The notes under the pieces were generated by a model. It saw nothing but the letters and a program-made list of their open reading frames with translations, made no database searches and had not been told where the DNA came from. Below, piece after piece: positions 16,553-25,087 of a stretch of DNA of 64,000 nucleotides. The stretch's first letter is position 1. Each line of letters opens with the position of its first letter. The position numbers and the translations under genes are program-made. This DNA comes from JAOPZW01 sp963806015 (lineage in GTDB: Bacteria; Actinomycetota; Thermoleophilia; Solirubrobacterales; Solirubrobacteraceae), in NCBI GenBank assembly GCA_963806015.1, contig CAWDWM010000001.1, positions 186,001 through 250,000 on the forward strand, given 5' to 3'.

Positions 16553-17917
16553 ATGCTGCGACTTGTTGGGCCTCAGGCGGAGTGCCTGTTCGACGTCGGG
16601 TTGCCGGTCGAGGTGCGGGAGTTGCCGGCTGATCTGGCCGCGTTGGACGTGCTGCTGGACGATGCGACGCTGTTCCGAGCCGCGAGGCGTGGTGCGGTTC
16701 GGCGCGACGCGGCGCCGGGCGACCGTCCATGCCGATGGACCGCTACGTGCGGTTGATGGTCATCAAGACCCGGACCGGGTGGGGCTATGAGACGTTGGTC
16801 AGGGAAGGTCTCAGACTCGATTCACCTGCGGCCGCTTCTGCCGCATCGCGCTGAGCGCGCGGGTGCCCGACGAGTCGACGGTCCGCAAGCTGACGCGCCG
16901 CCTGGGTCCCGAGGTGGTGGACGAGATCACCCGCGCGGTAGATCGAAACAAGGCGACCCGCGAGCGGCGTTTCGTCGGGCGGGCGGTGCGGATCGATTCC
17001 ACGGTGGTGGAGTCCGACATCCGCTATCCCAGTGACGCCGCTTTGGCCGCTGACGCCACCCGTGTCCTGGCGCGCGAGGCGGCAAGGTCAAGCGCCTGGC
17101 GCGGCAAGGCAGCGCGTGGCGTGCGCGAGCGCTCGCGCAGCGCCGAGCGAGCGAGCTGCGCGCGATCAGCCGCACCGTCGCGCGGCGCACCGGTCAGGCC
17201 AAGACGATCGTGCTGCGGTTGACCGGTGAGGCCGGCGAGCTGGTCGGCCGGTCGGTCCGCGAGGCCCGCAAGCTGGCCCGCCAGCTGCGCGACCGCGCCC
17301 GCGGCCGCGCGCGCGCGCCAAGCAGCGCGCCGCCGAGCGCCTCGACGAGCTGGCCGACCTCGCCGAGAAGGTCGCCCGGCAGATCACCCAGCGCCTGGCC
17401 GGGCAGAAGATCACCGACCGCCTCGTGTCGATGTCCGACCCCGACGCGCGCCGATCCGCAAGGGCAAGCTGCGCGCCCCGACCGAGTTCGGCTTCGTCTT
17501 CCAGCTCGCCGAGATCACCGAGAACACCCGCCGCGGCGCCCGCGGCCTGTCGCCCGCCCCCACCAGGTCGGCTCGCCCAACGACCCGAGCTGCTCGCGCG
17601 AACCGCGCAGAAGCTGCGAAGGAGCCGAGCCTGAACCTCGCCTGCGACGTCTCATGGCTCCGCCCGGTCGCGGCGTCGCCGAGCACCTGCCCGACGCGAC
17701 CAAGGTGTTCATCTCCGGGCGCCAAAGCACCGCCTCCAAACACACCGACCGGCGCCTGGCGCGCTACCGCGTCGGCGCCGAAGGCCGCATCAGCCACCTC
17801 AAACGCGGCTACGGAATGCGCCGCTCCCGACTCAGAGGAATCGATGGAGCCAGAACCACGGTCGGATGGTCAATCCTCACCTACAACCTCGACACCCTCG
17901 CCATCCGAACCACCTGA
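16553..17917 (+). pseudogene. broken ISNCY-type transposase
   Basis: Reading frames must be joined several times to follow one protein. The N-terminus (LPADLAALDVLLDDATLF) is in one frame. YVRLMVIKTRTGWGYETLVR and RRFCRIALSARVP lie in others. IDSTVVESDIRYPSDAALAA, the region of the first acidic residue, follows, then RLVSMSDPDARPIRKGKL and finally ARYRVGAEGRISHLKRGYG and YNLDTLAIRTT. The order matches transposases usually filed as ISNCY. The segment expected to hold the second catalytic Asp, after EFGFVFQLAEITEN, is unrecognisable. It is a pseudogene with point indels and probably a deletion. Confidence 0.8.
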
Positions 17918-17965
17918 CAGCATCCAACTCGCCCCGGACCATCCACCCCGGAGCCGATTTGCAAG

Positions 17966-17996
17966 ACGGCCGCGCCCCCAAGGCGCGGCCGTTTTC
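17966..17996 (+). terminator. rho-independent terminator inside the IS remnant
   Basis: An 11-bp perfect stem, ACGGCCGCGCC (17966-17976) with GGCGCGGCCGT (17982-17992), a 5-nt loop, and a T run immediately after. It ends rightward transcription of the transposase remnant. It would also insulate the convergent gene ending at 18035. Confidence 0.8.
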
Positions 17997-18034
17997 GTCA
18001 CTCACGCCCGGGCCGGTTTATCCGGGGCAAGTAG

Positions 18035-18442
18035 CTAGCCGGACGCGACGCGATTGGCCGCCAGGCGCTGCGCCATCGCGCTGCGGATGCGCTCGGCCAC
18101 GCCGGGCATCCGGCTGTCGATCGCGCGCAGCTGCGAGCCCGTCAGCACGATGAGGTGCATGGGGCTCGTCGCGACCACGGTGGCGACGCGGCGCTCGCCC
18201 GCCAGCAGCCCGATCTCGCCGAAGAAGTCCCCCGGCCCGAGGGCCGCCGCGTGGCGACCGTCCAGGGTGACCTCCGCCGCGCCGTCGCGGATGGCGAAGA
18301 ACTCGTAGGCCAGCTTGCCCTCGCGCGCCAGCACCTTGCCGGCATCGACGTCGACCTCGTCGGCGTACTGCGCGACCACCTTCTGGTCGTCCTTGCTGAG
18401 TCCCGCGAAGAGCGGGATCGACTGCACATCGCGTGGGTCCAT
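18035..18442 (-). CDS. single-domain cyclic-nucleotide-binding protein
   Basis: This encodes 135 residues, essentially one cNMP-binding beta-roll: VDVDAGKVLAREGKLAYEFF, the phosphate-binding cassette GDFFGEIGLLAGERRVATVV with the conserved Glu and Arg, and a C-terminal helix. There is no helix-turn-helix, so it is not a CRP-type DNA-binding protein; it may be a stand-alone sensor acting through a partner. It lies 28 bp downstream of the dimethylglycine-dehydrogenase-like gene on the same strand. Its stop codon is in the CTAG target of the neighbouring IS. Confidence 0.85.
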   Translation of the reverse strand: MDPRDVQSIPLFAGLSKDDQKVVAQYADEVDVDAGKVLAREGKLAYEFFAIRDGAAEVTLDGRHAAALGPGDFFGEIGLLAGERRVATVVATSPMHLIVLTGSQLRAIDSRMPGVAERIRSAMAQRLAANRVASG

Positions 18443-18470
18443 GTTGGTCCTCCCCGGTGTCGGAGCGACC

Positions 18471-20894
18471 CTACACCCGCACCCGCTCCCCGCGGGGATC
18501 GACGAGCGGCTCGGCCGCCACCGTGCCCGCGATCCACTCCCCGAAGATGTCGACCTCGACCGCAGTGCCGACGTCGCAGGCGGGCGGCAGGTAGGCGTAG
18601 GCGATCGAGCGCCCGACCGTGTAGCCGAAGCCGCCGGTGGTCACGCGCCCGACGATCTCACCGTCGACGCGCACGGGCTCGTTGCCCAGGGCGACCGACC
18701 GCGGGTCGTCGAGCACCAGGCAGCGCAGGCGCTTGGCGGGGGCACGGTCGGCGAGCGCGTCGCGGCCCAGGAAGGCCTTGTCGTCCTTGACGCAGAAGCC
18801 GAGGCCCGCCTCGTGGGGCGTCTCGTCGGGCGTGATGTCGGCCGCCCACACGCGGTAGCCCTTCTCCAGGCGCAGCGTGTCGATCGCCCGATAGCCGCCG
18901 GCCGCGAGCCCGTGCGGCTCGCCCGCCTCCCACAACGCCCGCCACAGCCCGGCGCCGTACTCGGTCGGGCAGTACAGCTCCCAGCCCAGCTCGCCGGTGA
19001 ACGTCACGCGCAGCGCGCGCACCGGCACGTCGGCGACCGCGAGCTCGCGCATCGTCATGTAGCCGAAGTCGAGCGGGTCGGGCGTGAGCGGTGCCAGCAC
19101 GTCGCGGGCGCGCGGGCCCCACAGCCCGAAGCACGCCCAGCGCGAGGTCGCGTCGTTCACCCGCACCGACCCGTCGTCCGGCGCGTGGCGGCGGATCCAC
19201 GACAGGTCGTGGTTGCCGAACGCGGTGCCCGTCACGATCGAGAACAACTCCTCCTCCACGCGGGTGAGGGTGAAGTCGCACTCGATGCCGCCGCGGCGGT
19301 TGAGCATCTGCGTGTAGGTGATCTGCCCGACCCCGCGCGCGACGTGGTTGTCGCACAGCCACTCCAGGTAGCGGGCGGCGCCCGGGCCCGCGACCTCGAT
19401 CTTGGCGAACGAGGACTCGTCGAACAGCGCCGCGCGCTCGCGGCAGGCGACGTGCTCGGCGCCGATGGCGGGGGACCACAGCCGGCCCGCCCAGCCGCGC
19501 GGGCGCAGCGTCTCGTCGCCGGCGGGCGCGTTGGCCTCGTACCAGTTCACGCGCTCCCAGCCCGACTTCTCGCCGAACGCGGCGCCGTGATCGCGATGCC
19601 AGCCGTACGCGCTCGACACCCGCAGCGGGCGGCCGGCCTGGCGCTCGTGGCCGGGGTACTTGATGTCGTAGTAGGTCTCGTAGACCTCGCGCGTGCGCTT
19701 CAGCGTGTAGGTCGGCGAGCGGTAATGCGCCCCGAAGCGCCGGATGTCCATCTCCCACAGGTCCATGGCCGGCTCGCCCGCCACGATCCACTCGGCCATC
19801 GCCTTGCCCAGCCCGCCGGCGCCGGCCAGCCCGTGCGCGCAGAACCCGGCGGCGACGAAGAACCCACGCACCTCGCTCTCGCCCAGCAGGAACTCGTTGT
19901 CGGGGGTGAAGGCCTCGGGGCCGTTGATGAGGCGCGTGACCTTCACGTCCTCCATGGCCGGCACGCGCCTGCGCGAGTTGACCGCGATCTCCTCGAAGCG
20001 GTCCCAGTCCTCCTCGAGCAGGATGCCGTTGAAGTCCGGGGCGATCGCGTCCAGGCCGTCGGGGCGCAGCGCCCACGGCGCGCTGCGGCGCTCGTAGCCG
20101 CCCATCACCAGGCCCCCGCCCTCCTCGCGGTAGTAGACGAGCAGGTCGGGGTCGCGCAGCGTGGGCAGGTGGCCGTCGTCGCGCTCGCGGAACGGCTGGG
20201 TGACGAGGTACTCGTGCGCGAAGGGCACCACGGGGACGCGTACGCCAGCCAGGCGCCCGATCTCCGCGGCGAACATGCCGCCGGCGTTGACGACGACCTC
20301 GGCCTCGATCGGGCCCCATTCGGTCTGCACGCCGCGCACGCGCCCGGCCTCGACGTCGATGGCGTTCACGCGCGTGTGGGTGAAGATCCGGCAGCCGCCC
20401 TCGCGCGCGCCCTCGGCCAGGGCATAGGTCAGCTGGGAGGGATCGAGGTAGCCGTCGGTGGGCAGGTAGGACGCCGCGCGGACGCCGTCGGTCGACATCA
20501 GCGGGAAGAGCGCCGCGGCCTCGTCGGCCGAGAGCAGCTCGAGCGGGAGCCCGAACGTCCGCGACCAGCCGACCTGACGGTGCAGCTCCTCCTCGCGCTC
20601 GGGCGTGCAGGCCAGGCGCAGGCCGCCGCACTCGATCCACCCGCAGGCGTCGCCGAGACGCCGGTAGAGCTCGACCGAGTCCATCATCATCCGCGTCAGC
20701 GAGACGCTGCCGCGCAGCTGGCCGACGAGCCCGGCCGAGTGGAAGGTCGAGCCGCTGGTCAGCTCGGCGCGGTCGACGAGCACGACGTCGCGCTCGCCGA
20801 GCTGGGCGAGGTGGTAGGCGATCGACGTTCCCCCCACCCCGCCGCCGACGATGACGACGCGCGCGCGCTCGGGCAGCTCACGCGGTCGCGGCAA
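18471..20894 (-). CDS. dimethylglycine/sarcosine dehydrogenase-like flavoprotein with folate-binding GcvT domains
   Basis: This encodes 807 residues. The N-terminal half is a DAO-type FAD oxidoreductase: VVIVGGGVGGTSIAYHLAQL, then SGSTFHSAGLVG, where the His matches the residue that binds FAD covalently in dimethylglycine and sarcosine dehydrogenases. The C-terminal half is an aminomethyltransferase-like pair (ALRVTFTGELGWELYCP, LRLEKGYRVWAADI, LGFCVKDDKAFLGRDAL). Known relatives oxidatively demethylate N-methyl amino acids and pass the one-carbon unit to tetrahydrofolate. Its start overlaps the end of the kinase-like gene by 17 bp, indicating coupling. The exact N-methyl substrate is not known. 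Confidence 0.88.
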   Translation of the reverse strand: MPRPRELPERARVVIVGGGVGGTSIAYHLAQLGERDVVLVDRAELTSGSTFHSAGLVGQLRGSVSLTRMMMDSVELYRRLGDACGWIECGGLRLACTPEREEELHRQVGWSRTFGLPLELLSADEAAALFPLMSTDGVRAASYLPTDGYLDPSQLTYALAEGAREGGCRIFTHTRVNAIDVEAGRVRGVQTEWGPIEAEVVVNAGGMFAAEIGRLAGVRVPVVPFAHEYLVTQPFRERDDGHLPTLRDPDLLVYYREEGGGLVMGGYERRSAPWALRPDGLDAIAPDFNGILLEEDWDRFEEIAVNSRRRVPAMEDVKVTRLINGPEAFTPDNEFLLGESEVRGFFVAAGFCAHGLAGAGGLGKAMAEWIVAGEPAMDLWEMDIRRFGAHYRSPTYTLKRTREVYETYYDIKYPGHERQAGRPLRVSSAYGWHRDHGAAFGEKSGWERVNWYEANAPAGDETLRPRGWAGRLWSPAIGAEHVACRERAALFDESSFAKIEVAGPGAARYLEWLCDNHVARGVGQITYTQMLNRRGGIECDFTLTRVEEELFSIVTGTAFGNHDLSWIRRHAPDDGSVRVNDATSRWACFGLWGPRARDVLAPLTPDPLDFGYMTMRELAVADVPVRALRVTFTGELGWELYCPTEYGAGLWRALWEAGEPHGLAAGGYRAIDTLRLEKGYRVWAADITPDETPHEAGLGFCVKDDKAFLGRDALADRAPAKRLRCLVLDDPRSVALGNEPVRVDGEIVGRVTTGGFGYTVGRSIAYAYLPPACDVGTAVEVDIFGEWIAGTVAAEPLVDPRGERVRV

Positions 20895-21774
20895 CGGCCA
20901 GCCACTCCTCCACGCGCGGGTCCGCCGCGGCGCGCTCGAGCCGGTCGAAGTGCTCGGCGGCGTAGGCGGTGTAGTCGAAGTCGAGCGTCGAGCGCCCGTG
21001 CTGGACGACGCCCCACATCGCCTCGCGGAAGTCGGAGATCGCGCGCATGAGCTGCAGCGCCGCGAAGCGCCGCTCGGTGACGGGCTCCTCGAAGTACAGC
21101 TCGAGCAGCGCGCGGTCGTCCTCGGCCTCGAAGCCGTTGTTGACCGACAGGTTGCCGAGGTCGAAGTAGCGGTTGTTCATCCCGGCGTACTCCCAGTCGA
21201 CGATGCACACGCGCGCGCCGTCGCGCACGAAGTTGGCGGTCAGCAGGTCGTTGTGGCAGGAGACGGGAACGTGCTCGGGGCCGGTGAGCGCCGCCTCGAT
21301 GCGGTGCGACAGGGCGAGGATGCCCTCATAGCTGTCGGGCACCGCGGTCGCCAGCCCGCGCTGGTTCTCGACGAGGCGAAAGACGGCGAACGCCGTCGGC
21401 AGCGCCGGGGTGGCGTGCAGGCGCCGCAGCAGCCCCGCGACCTGGGCCATGACGCCGGGCGAGCGCACCTGCTCCGGGGTGAGGCCGCCGCCGGGCAGCC
21501 AGCGCGTGACGAGCGCGGGCACGTCGCTGAGGAAGGCGACGACCGCCGGGGCGATGCGCTCCGCCGCGGCGCGCCGCGAGGCGATCTCCTCGGTCGTGCG
21601 ATCGATGCCCAGCACCTCCGCGCCGTGGTCGCACAGGCGCAGGACGAGATCCTCGCCGCCCATCCGCACGCGGTAGTTGCGATTGGTGATGCCGCCGTCG
21701 AGTGGCTGCGGATCGCCCTCCAGAGAGCCGAGCTCGGGCTCGAGACGGGCGATGATGGCGGCGAGCTCGGGCAT
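20878..21774 (-). CDS. choline/aminoglycoside-kinase-like phosphotransferase
   Basis: This encodes 298 residues from ATG 21774; in-frame extensions upstream run into the divergent glutamine synthetase and are rejected. The catalytic loop VSCHNDLLTANF (HxDxxxxN) and the metal-binding IVDWEYAGMNN are clear. GGITNRNYRV resembles the N-terminal nucleotide loop of choline/ethanolamine kinases. Its position ahead of an N-methyl amino acid dehydrogenase and opposite a gamma-glutamylamine-synthetase-like gene favours a choline, ethanolamine or related amino-alcohol substrate; this is inference. Confidence 0.85.
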   Translation of the reverse strand: MPELAAIIARLEPELGSLEGDPQPLDGGITNRNYRVRMGGEDLVLRLCDHGAEVLGIDRTTEEIASRRAAAERIAPAVVAFLSDVPALVTRWLPGGGLTPEQVRSPGVMAQVAGLLRRLHATPALPTAFAVFRLVENQRGLATAVPDSYEGILALSHRIEAALTGPEHVPVSCHNDLLTANFVRDGARVCIVDWEYAGMNNRYFDLGNLSVNNGFEAEDDRALLELYFEEPVTERRFAALQLMRAISDFREAMWGVVQHGRSTLDFDYTAYAAEHFDRLERAAADPRVEEWLAVAATA

Positions 21775-21835
21775 TGGTGTGGCGACGCGACCATATTCGC
21801 CACGGGCATTCCGCGGCAAGGTACGGTCCGCGGCC

Positions 21836-23167
21836 ATGACACCAGACGAGCTGAAGGCCGAGATCGCCGCGGGCGACATCGACACGGTGCTGCTGGCGCT
21901 GACCGACATGCAGGGCCGCCTGCAGGGCAAGCGCCTCACAGCGCCGTGGTTCCTGCAATCGGTGGCCGGCCACGGCGCCGAGGGCTGCAACTACCTGCTC
22001 GCGGTCGACGTCGAGATGAACACGGTCGACGGCTACGCGATGTCGAGCTGGGAGCGCGGCTATGGCGACTTCGTGATGAAGCCCGACTTCGACACGCTGT
22101 GTCGCACGACGTGGCTGGAGGGCACCGCGCTGTGCCTCGCCGACGTCGAGTGGGAGGACGGCTCGCCGGTGGTCGCCTCGCCGCGCCAGGTCCTGCGCGC
22201 CCAGCTCGCGCGCCTCGCCGAGCGCGGCTGGGCGGCGCATGCCGGCACCGAGCTCGAGTTCATGGTCTTCGACGACAGCTACGAGCAGGCGTGGGACAAC
22301 GCCTATCGCGGGCTGACCCCGGCCAACCGCTACAACGTCGACTACTCCATGCTCGGCACGGCGCGCGTGGAGCCGCTGCTGCGCCGCATCCGCAACGCGA
22401 TGATGGACGCGGGGATGGTCGTCGAGGACTCCAAGGGCGAGTGCAACTTCGGCCAGCACGAGATCAACTTCCTCTACGCCGAGGCCCTGCGCGCGGCGGA
22501 CCAGCACGTGATCTACAAGAACGCCGCCAAGGAGATGGCCGCCCAGGACGGCAAGGCGATCACCTTCATGGCCAAGTTCAACGAGCGCGAGGGCAACTCG
22601 TGCCACCTGCACCTGTCACTGCGCGGCACCGACGGCTCGATCGTGTTCGACGAGGAGGAGGGCCTGTTCGATCGCTTCCTCGCCGGCATGCTGGCGGGCC
22701 TGCGCGAGATGACGCTCTTCCTCGCCCCCAACGTCAATTCCTACAAGCGCTACGCGGCGCTGTCGTTCGCGCCCACGACGGTGGCGTGGGGTCACGACAA
22801 CCGCACCTGCGCGCTGCGCGTCGTCGGGCACGGCGCGGGCCGGCGCATCGAATGCCGCGTCCCGGGGGCCGATGTCAACCCTTACCTCGCGATCAGCGCC
22901 CTGATCGCCGCCGGCCTGCACGGCGTCGACGCGGAGCTCGAGCTCGAGCCGGCGCTCGACGGCAACGCCTACGAGGCGACCGAGCGTCCGCAGGTCCCGA
23001 GCACGCTGCGCGACGCCCGCGACCTCTTCGCCTCGAGCGCGAACGCGCGCGACGCGTTCGGCCAGGAGGTCGTCGACCACTACCTCAACAACGCGCGCGT
23101 CGAGCTCGAGGCCTACGACGCGGCGGTCACTGACTGGGAGCGCTTTCGGGGCTTCGAGCGTCTGTAG
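21836..23167 (+). CDS. glutamine-synthetase family enzyme, probable gamma-glutamylamine synthetase
   Basis: This encodes 443 residues from ATG 21836. It has the glutamine synthetase beta-grasp and catalytic domains: LLALTDMQGRLQGKRL, GTELEFMVF, ECNFGQHEINFLY, SCHLHLSL (metal-site His), VNSYKR, and RIECRVPGADVNPYL. It is not the housekeeping enzyme, which is at 36309. In PuuA and in the Streptomyces GlnA3/GlnA4 proteins this architecture attaches glutamate to polyamines or ethanolamine. The downstream permease, aldehyde dehydrogenase and SDR fit catabolism of a gamma-glutamylated amine. The amine is not determined by sequence. Confidence 0.85.
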   Translation: MTPDELKAEIAAGDIDTVLLALTDMQGRLQGKRLTAPWFLQSVAGHGAEGCNYLLAVDVEMNTVDGYAMSSWERGYGDFVMKPDFDTLCRTTWLEGTALCLADVEWEDGSPVVASPRQVLRAQLARLAERGWAAHAGTELEFMVFDDSYEQAWDNAYRGLTPANRYNVDYSMLGTARVEPLLRRIRNAMMDAGMVVEDSKGECNFGQHEINFLYAEALRAADQHVIYKNAAKEMAAQDGKAITFMAKFNEREGNSCHLHLSLRGTDGSIVFDEEEGLFDRFLAGMLAGLREMTLFLAPNVNSYKRYAALSFAPTTVAWGHDNRTCALRVVGHGAGRRIECRVPGADVNPYLAISALIAAGLHGVDAELELEPALDGNAYEATERPQVPSTLRDARDLFASSANARDAFGQEVVDHYLNNARVELEAYDAAVTDWERFRGFERL

Positions 23168-23291
23168 GCGGAGGGTCGTCCTCGCCGCGCAGATCCTGCA
23201 GCAGGGCGCGCAGGCTCGCGGTGACCGTGTGCATCTCCTCGCGCGCCCGGCGGACCGTTTCCTCGAGGCTTCCCTGCTCCAATTCCCCCAT
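23127..23291 (-). CDS. possible 54-residue helical protein
   Basis: An ATG at 23291 opens a frame of 54 codons on the strand opposite the glutamine-synthetase-like gene, overlapping its 3' end by 41 bp. The product begins MGELEQGSLEETVRRAREEM, continues with a heptad-like LRALLQDLR segment and ends in an acidic Pro/Ser-rich tail. This amphipathic pattern looks more protein-like than a chance antisense frame. No recognised domain. It could be spurious. Confidence 0.35.
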   Translation of the reverse strand: MGELEQGSLEETVRRAREEMHTVTASLRALLQDLRGEDDPPPTDARSPESAPSQ

Positions 23292-23386
23292 ACCGGCCAG
23301 CGGTCATACCCGCCGTTGCGCGGCGCTACACGCGATTCATCGGCGATTCGGACCGCCGGTCGCAACCGATTGTGACCGCGGGCAGG

Positions 23387-23416
23387 TTGACTTCCGTCCG
23401 AAACCGCGCGTAGGGT
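23387..23416 (+). promoter_or_regulatory. sigma70-like promoter for the permease operon
   Basis: TTGACT (23387-23392), an 18-bp spacer, then TAGGGT (23411-23416), about 50 bp upstream of the start at 23465. The -35 box is close to consensus; the -10 box is weaker. The untranslated leader would contain the strong ribosome-binding site GGAGGAG (23453-23459), 5 nt before the ATG. Confidence 0.45.
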
Positions 23417-23464
23417 CACTCGCGCCAGAGGATCGACGGTCAGACCTTTTACGGAGGAGTGCTG

Positions 23465-25075
23465 ATGGCGACGACCGCGCCGGGACCTGGGATCCGCGAC
23501 AGCGACGAGCAGCGCTTGGCCGAATTGGGCTACGCGCAGGAGCTGAACCGCAGCTGGAGCGGCTTCCAGAACTTCGCGATCTCGTTCACGATCATCTCGA
23601 TCCTCGCGGGGTGCTTCACCACCTACGGGCAGGCGTGGAACAACGGCGGGCCGATCGCCATCTCGTGGGGCTGGCCGCTGATCTCCATCCCGATCCTGAT
23701 CATCGGCTTCTGCATGTCCGAGCTCGTGTCGGCCTATCCGACGGCCGGCGGGATCTACTGGTGGGCGTCCAAGCTCGGCGGTCCCGCGTGGGGCTGGTTC
23801 ACCGGCTGGTTCAACCTCATCGGCCTCGTCGCGGTGACCGCCTCGGTCGACTACGGCTGCGCCACCTTCATGAACGTCACCTTCGGCGCGTTCGACTTCA
23901 ACCTCTTCAACGGCGTCTCGGGCGACTTCTTCTCCGGGACGTTCTGGCTGTTCGTGGTCATCCTGGCCTTCCACGCTCTCGTGAACATCGCCGGCAGCCA
24001 CCTCGTGGCGCGCATCAACGGCATCTCGGTGTGGTGGCACGTCCTCGGGGTGGCGGTGATCCTCGCCGTCCTGATCATCGTGCCCGACAAGCACGCGTCG
24101 GCGGACTTCGTCTTCACCCAGCGCTTCAACAATTCGGGCTTCTCCGACAGCATGTTCTGGTTCTACGTGCTCCCGCTCGGCTTCCTGCTGACGCAGTACA
24201 CGATCACCGGCTTCGACTCGTGCGCGCACATCTCCGAGGAGACCCACGGCGCCGCGGACAACGCGGCCAAGGGCGTGTGGCGCTCGATCTTCTACTCGGC
24301 GGTCTTCGGCTGGGTCCTGCTGCTGGCCATCACGTTCGCCGCCACCAACGTCGACGCCGTCAACAGGGATGCGGCCGGCGGGGCGTACGTGGCGGTGTCG
24401 ATCCTCCAGCACGCGCTCGACACCGGGTGGTTCAAGCTCGTGCTCGTCATCTCGACGGTCGGGCAGCTCTTCTGCGGCGCCGCGTGCCTGACCAGCTCCT
24501 CGCGCATGTGTTACGCGTTCAGCCGCGACGGCGCGATTCCCGGCTGGCGCATCTGGAGCAAGGTGAGCTCGACGCGGATCCCGTTCAACGCCGTGATCTT
24601 CATGGCCGTCTGTGCCGGGCTCATCACCGTCCCGGCGTACTGGCCGGCGGGCAACGGCGTGCCGGTGGCCTTCTACGCCGTGGTGTCGATCGCCGTGATC
24701 GGCCTCTACATCGCCTACGTCATCCCGATCTACCTGCGCTGGCGGATAGGCGACAGCTTCGAGGTCGGCCCATGGACCCTCGGGCGCAAGTACAAGTGGA
24801 TGAACCCGTTCGCGACGGTCTGGGTCGCGTTCATCACGATCATCTTCATCCTGCCGACGAACCCCGGCGGCGTGCCGTGGAACGACGAGTTCGACTGGAA
24901 GCTCGTCAACTACGCACCGCTGGTCACAGGCGCGGTCATCCTCGCCGTGGGCATCTGGTGGCTCGTCAGCGCGCGTCACACCTTCACCGGCCCGCGCCAC
25001 ACGATCTCAGAGCTCGACGCCGAGCTGGGCGAGCCGCACGTCGGCGGGGACGCGGCGCTGGCTCCGCAAGGCTAG
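23465..25075 (+). CDS. APC-family amino acid/amine permease
   Basis: This encodes 536 residues with about twelve transmembrane helices. The first-helix signature SWSGFQNFAISFTIISILAG is followed by YPTAGGIYWWASKLGG, typical of APC members for GABA, polyamines or other amines, and GFDSCAHISEETHGA in the middle. Start ATG 23465 is preceded at 5 nt by GGAGGAG; the GTG six bases earlier would overlap that site. It leads the operon with the aldehyde dehydrogenase and SDR, so it probably imports the compound they degrade. Confidence 0.88.
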   Translation: MATTAPGPGIRDSDEQRLAELGYAQELNRSWSGFQNFAISFTIISILAGCFTTYGQAWNNGGPIAISWGWPLISIPILIIGFCMSELVSAYPTAGGIYWWASKLGGPAWGWFTGWFNLIGLVAVTASVDYGCATFMNVTFGAFDFNLFNGVSGDFFSGTFWLFVVILAFHALVNIAGSHLVARINGISVWWHVLGVAVILAVLIIVPDKHASADFVFTQRFNNSGFSDSMFWFYVLPLGFLLTQYTITGFDSCAHISEETHGAADNAAKGVWRSIFYSAVFGWVLLLAITFAATNVDAVNRDAAGGAYVAVSILQHALDTGWFKLVLVISTVGQLFCGAACLTSSSRMCYAFSRDGAIPGWRIWSKVSSTRIPFNAVIFMAVCAGLITVPAYWPAGNGVPVAFYAVVSIAVIGLYIAYVIPIYLRWRIGDSFEVGPWTLGRKYKWMNPFATVWVAFITIIFILPTNPGGVPWNDEFDWKLVNYAPLVTGAVILAVGIWWLVSARHTFTGPRHTISELDAELGEPHVGGDAALAPQG

Positions 25076-25087
25076 GCCGGCGTCGAG

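Larger units (their letters stand above)
16458..18033 (+). mobile_element. decayed ISNCY-like insertion sequence (about 1.58 kb)
   Basis: The ends are inverted repeats: the left starts CTACTTCCCCCGGA and the right, read inward, CTACTTGCCCCGGA (13 of 14 match). Both are flanked by CTAG (16454-16457 and 18034-18037), as with the IS982 element. The CTAG at the right end contains the stop codon of the downstream cNMP-binding gene. The internal transposase is broken by several frameshifts. A strong hairpin terminator lies near the right end. The copy is presumably immobile unless a relative acts in trans. Confidence 0.75.

Noticed and set aside
20878..21990. Longer start for the choline-kinase-like gene at 21990
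   Set aside because: The extra 72 codons lie over the start of the divergent glutamine-synthetase-like gene and are not protein-like; ATG 21774 gives the normal family length.
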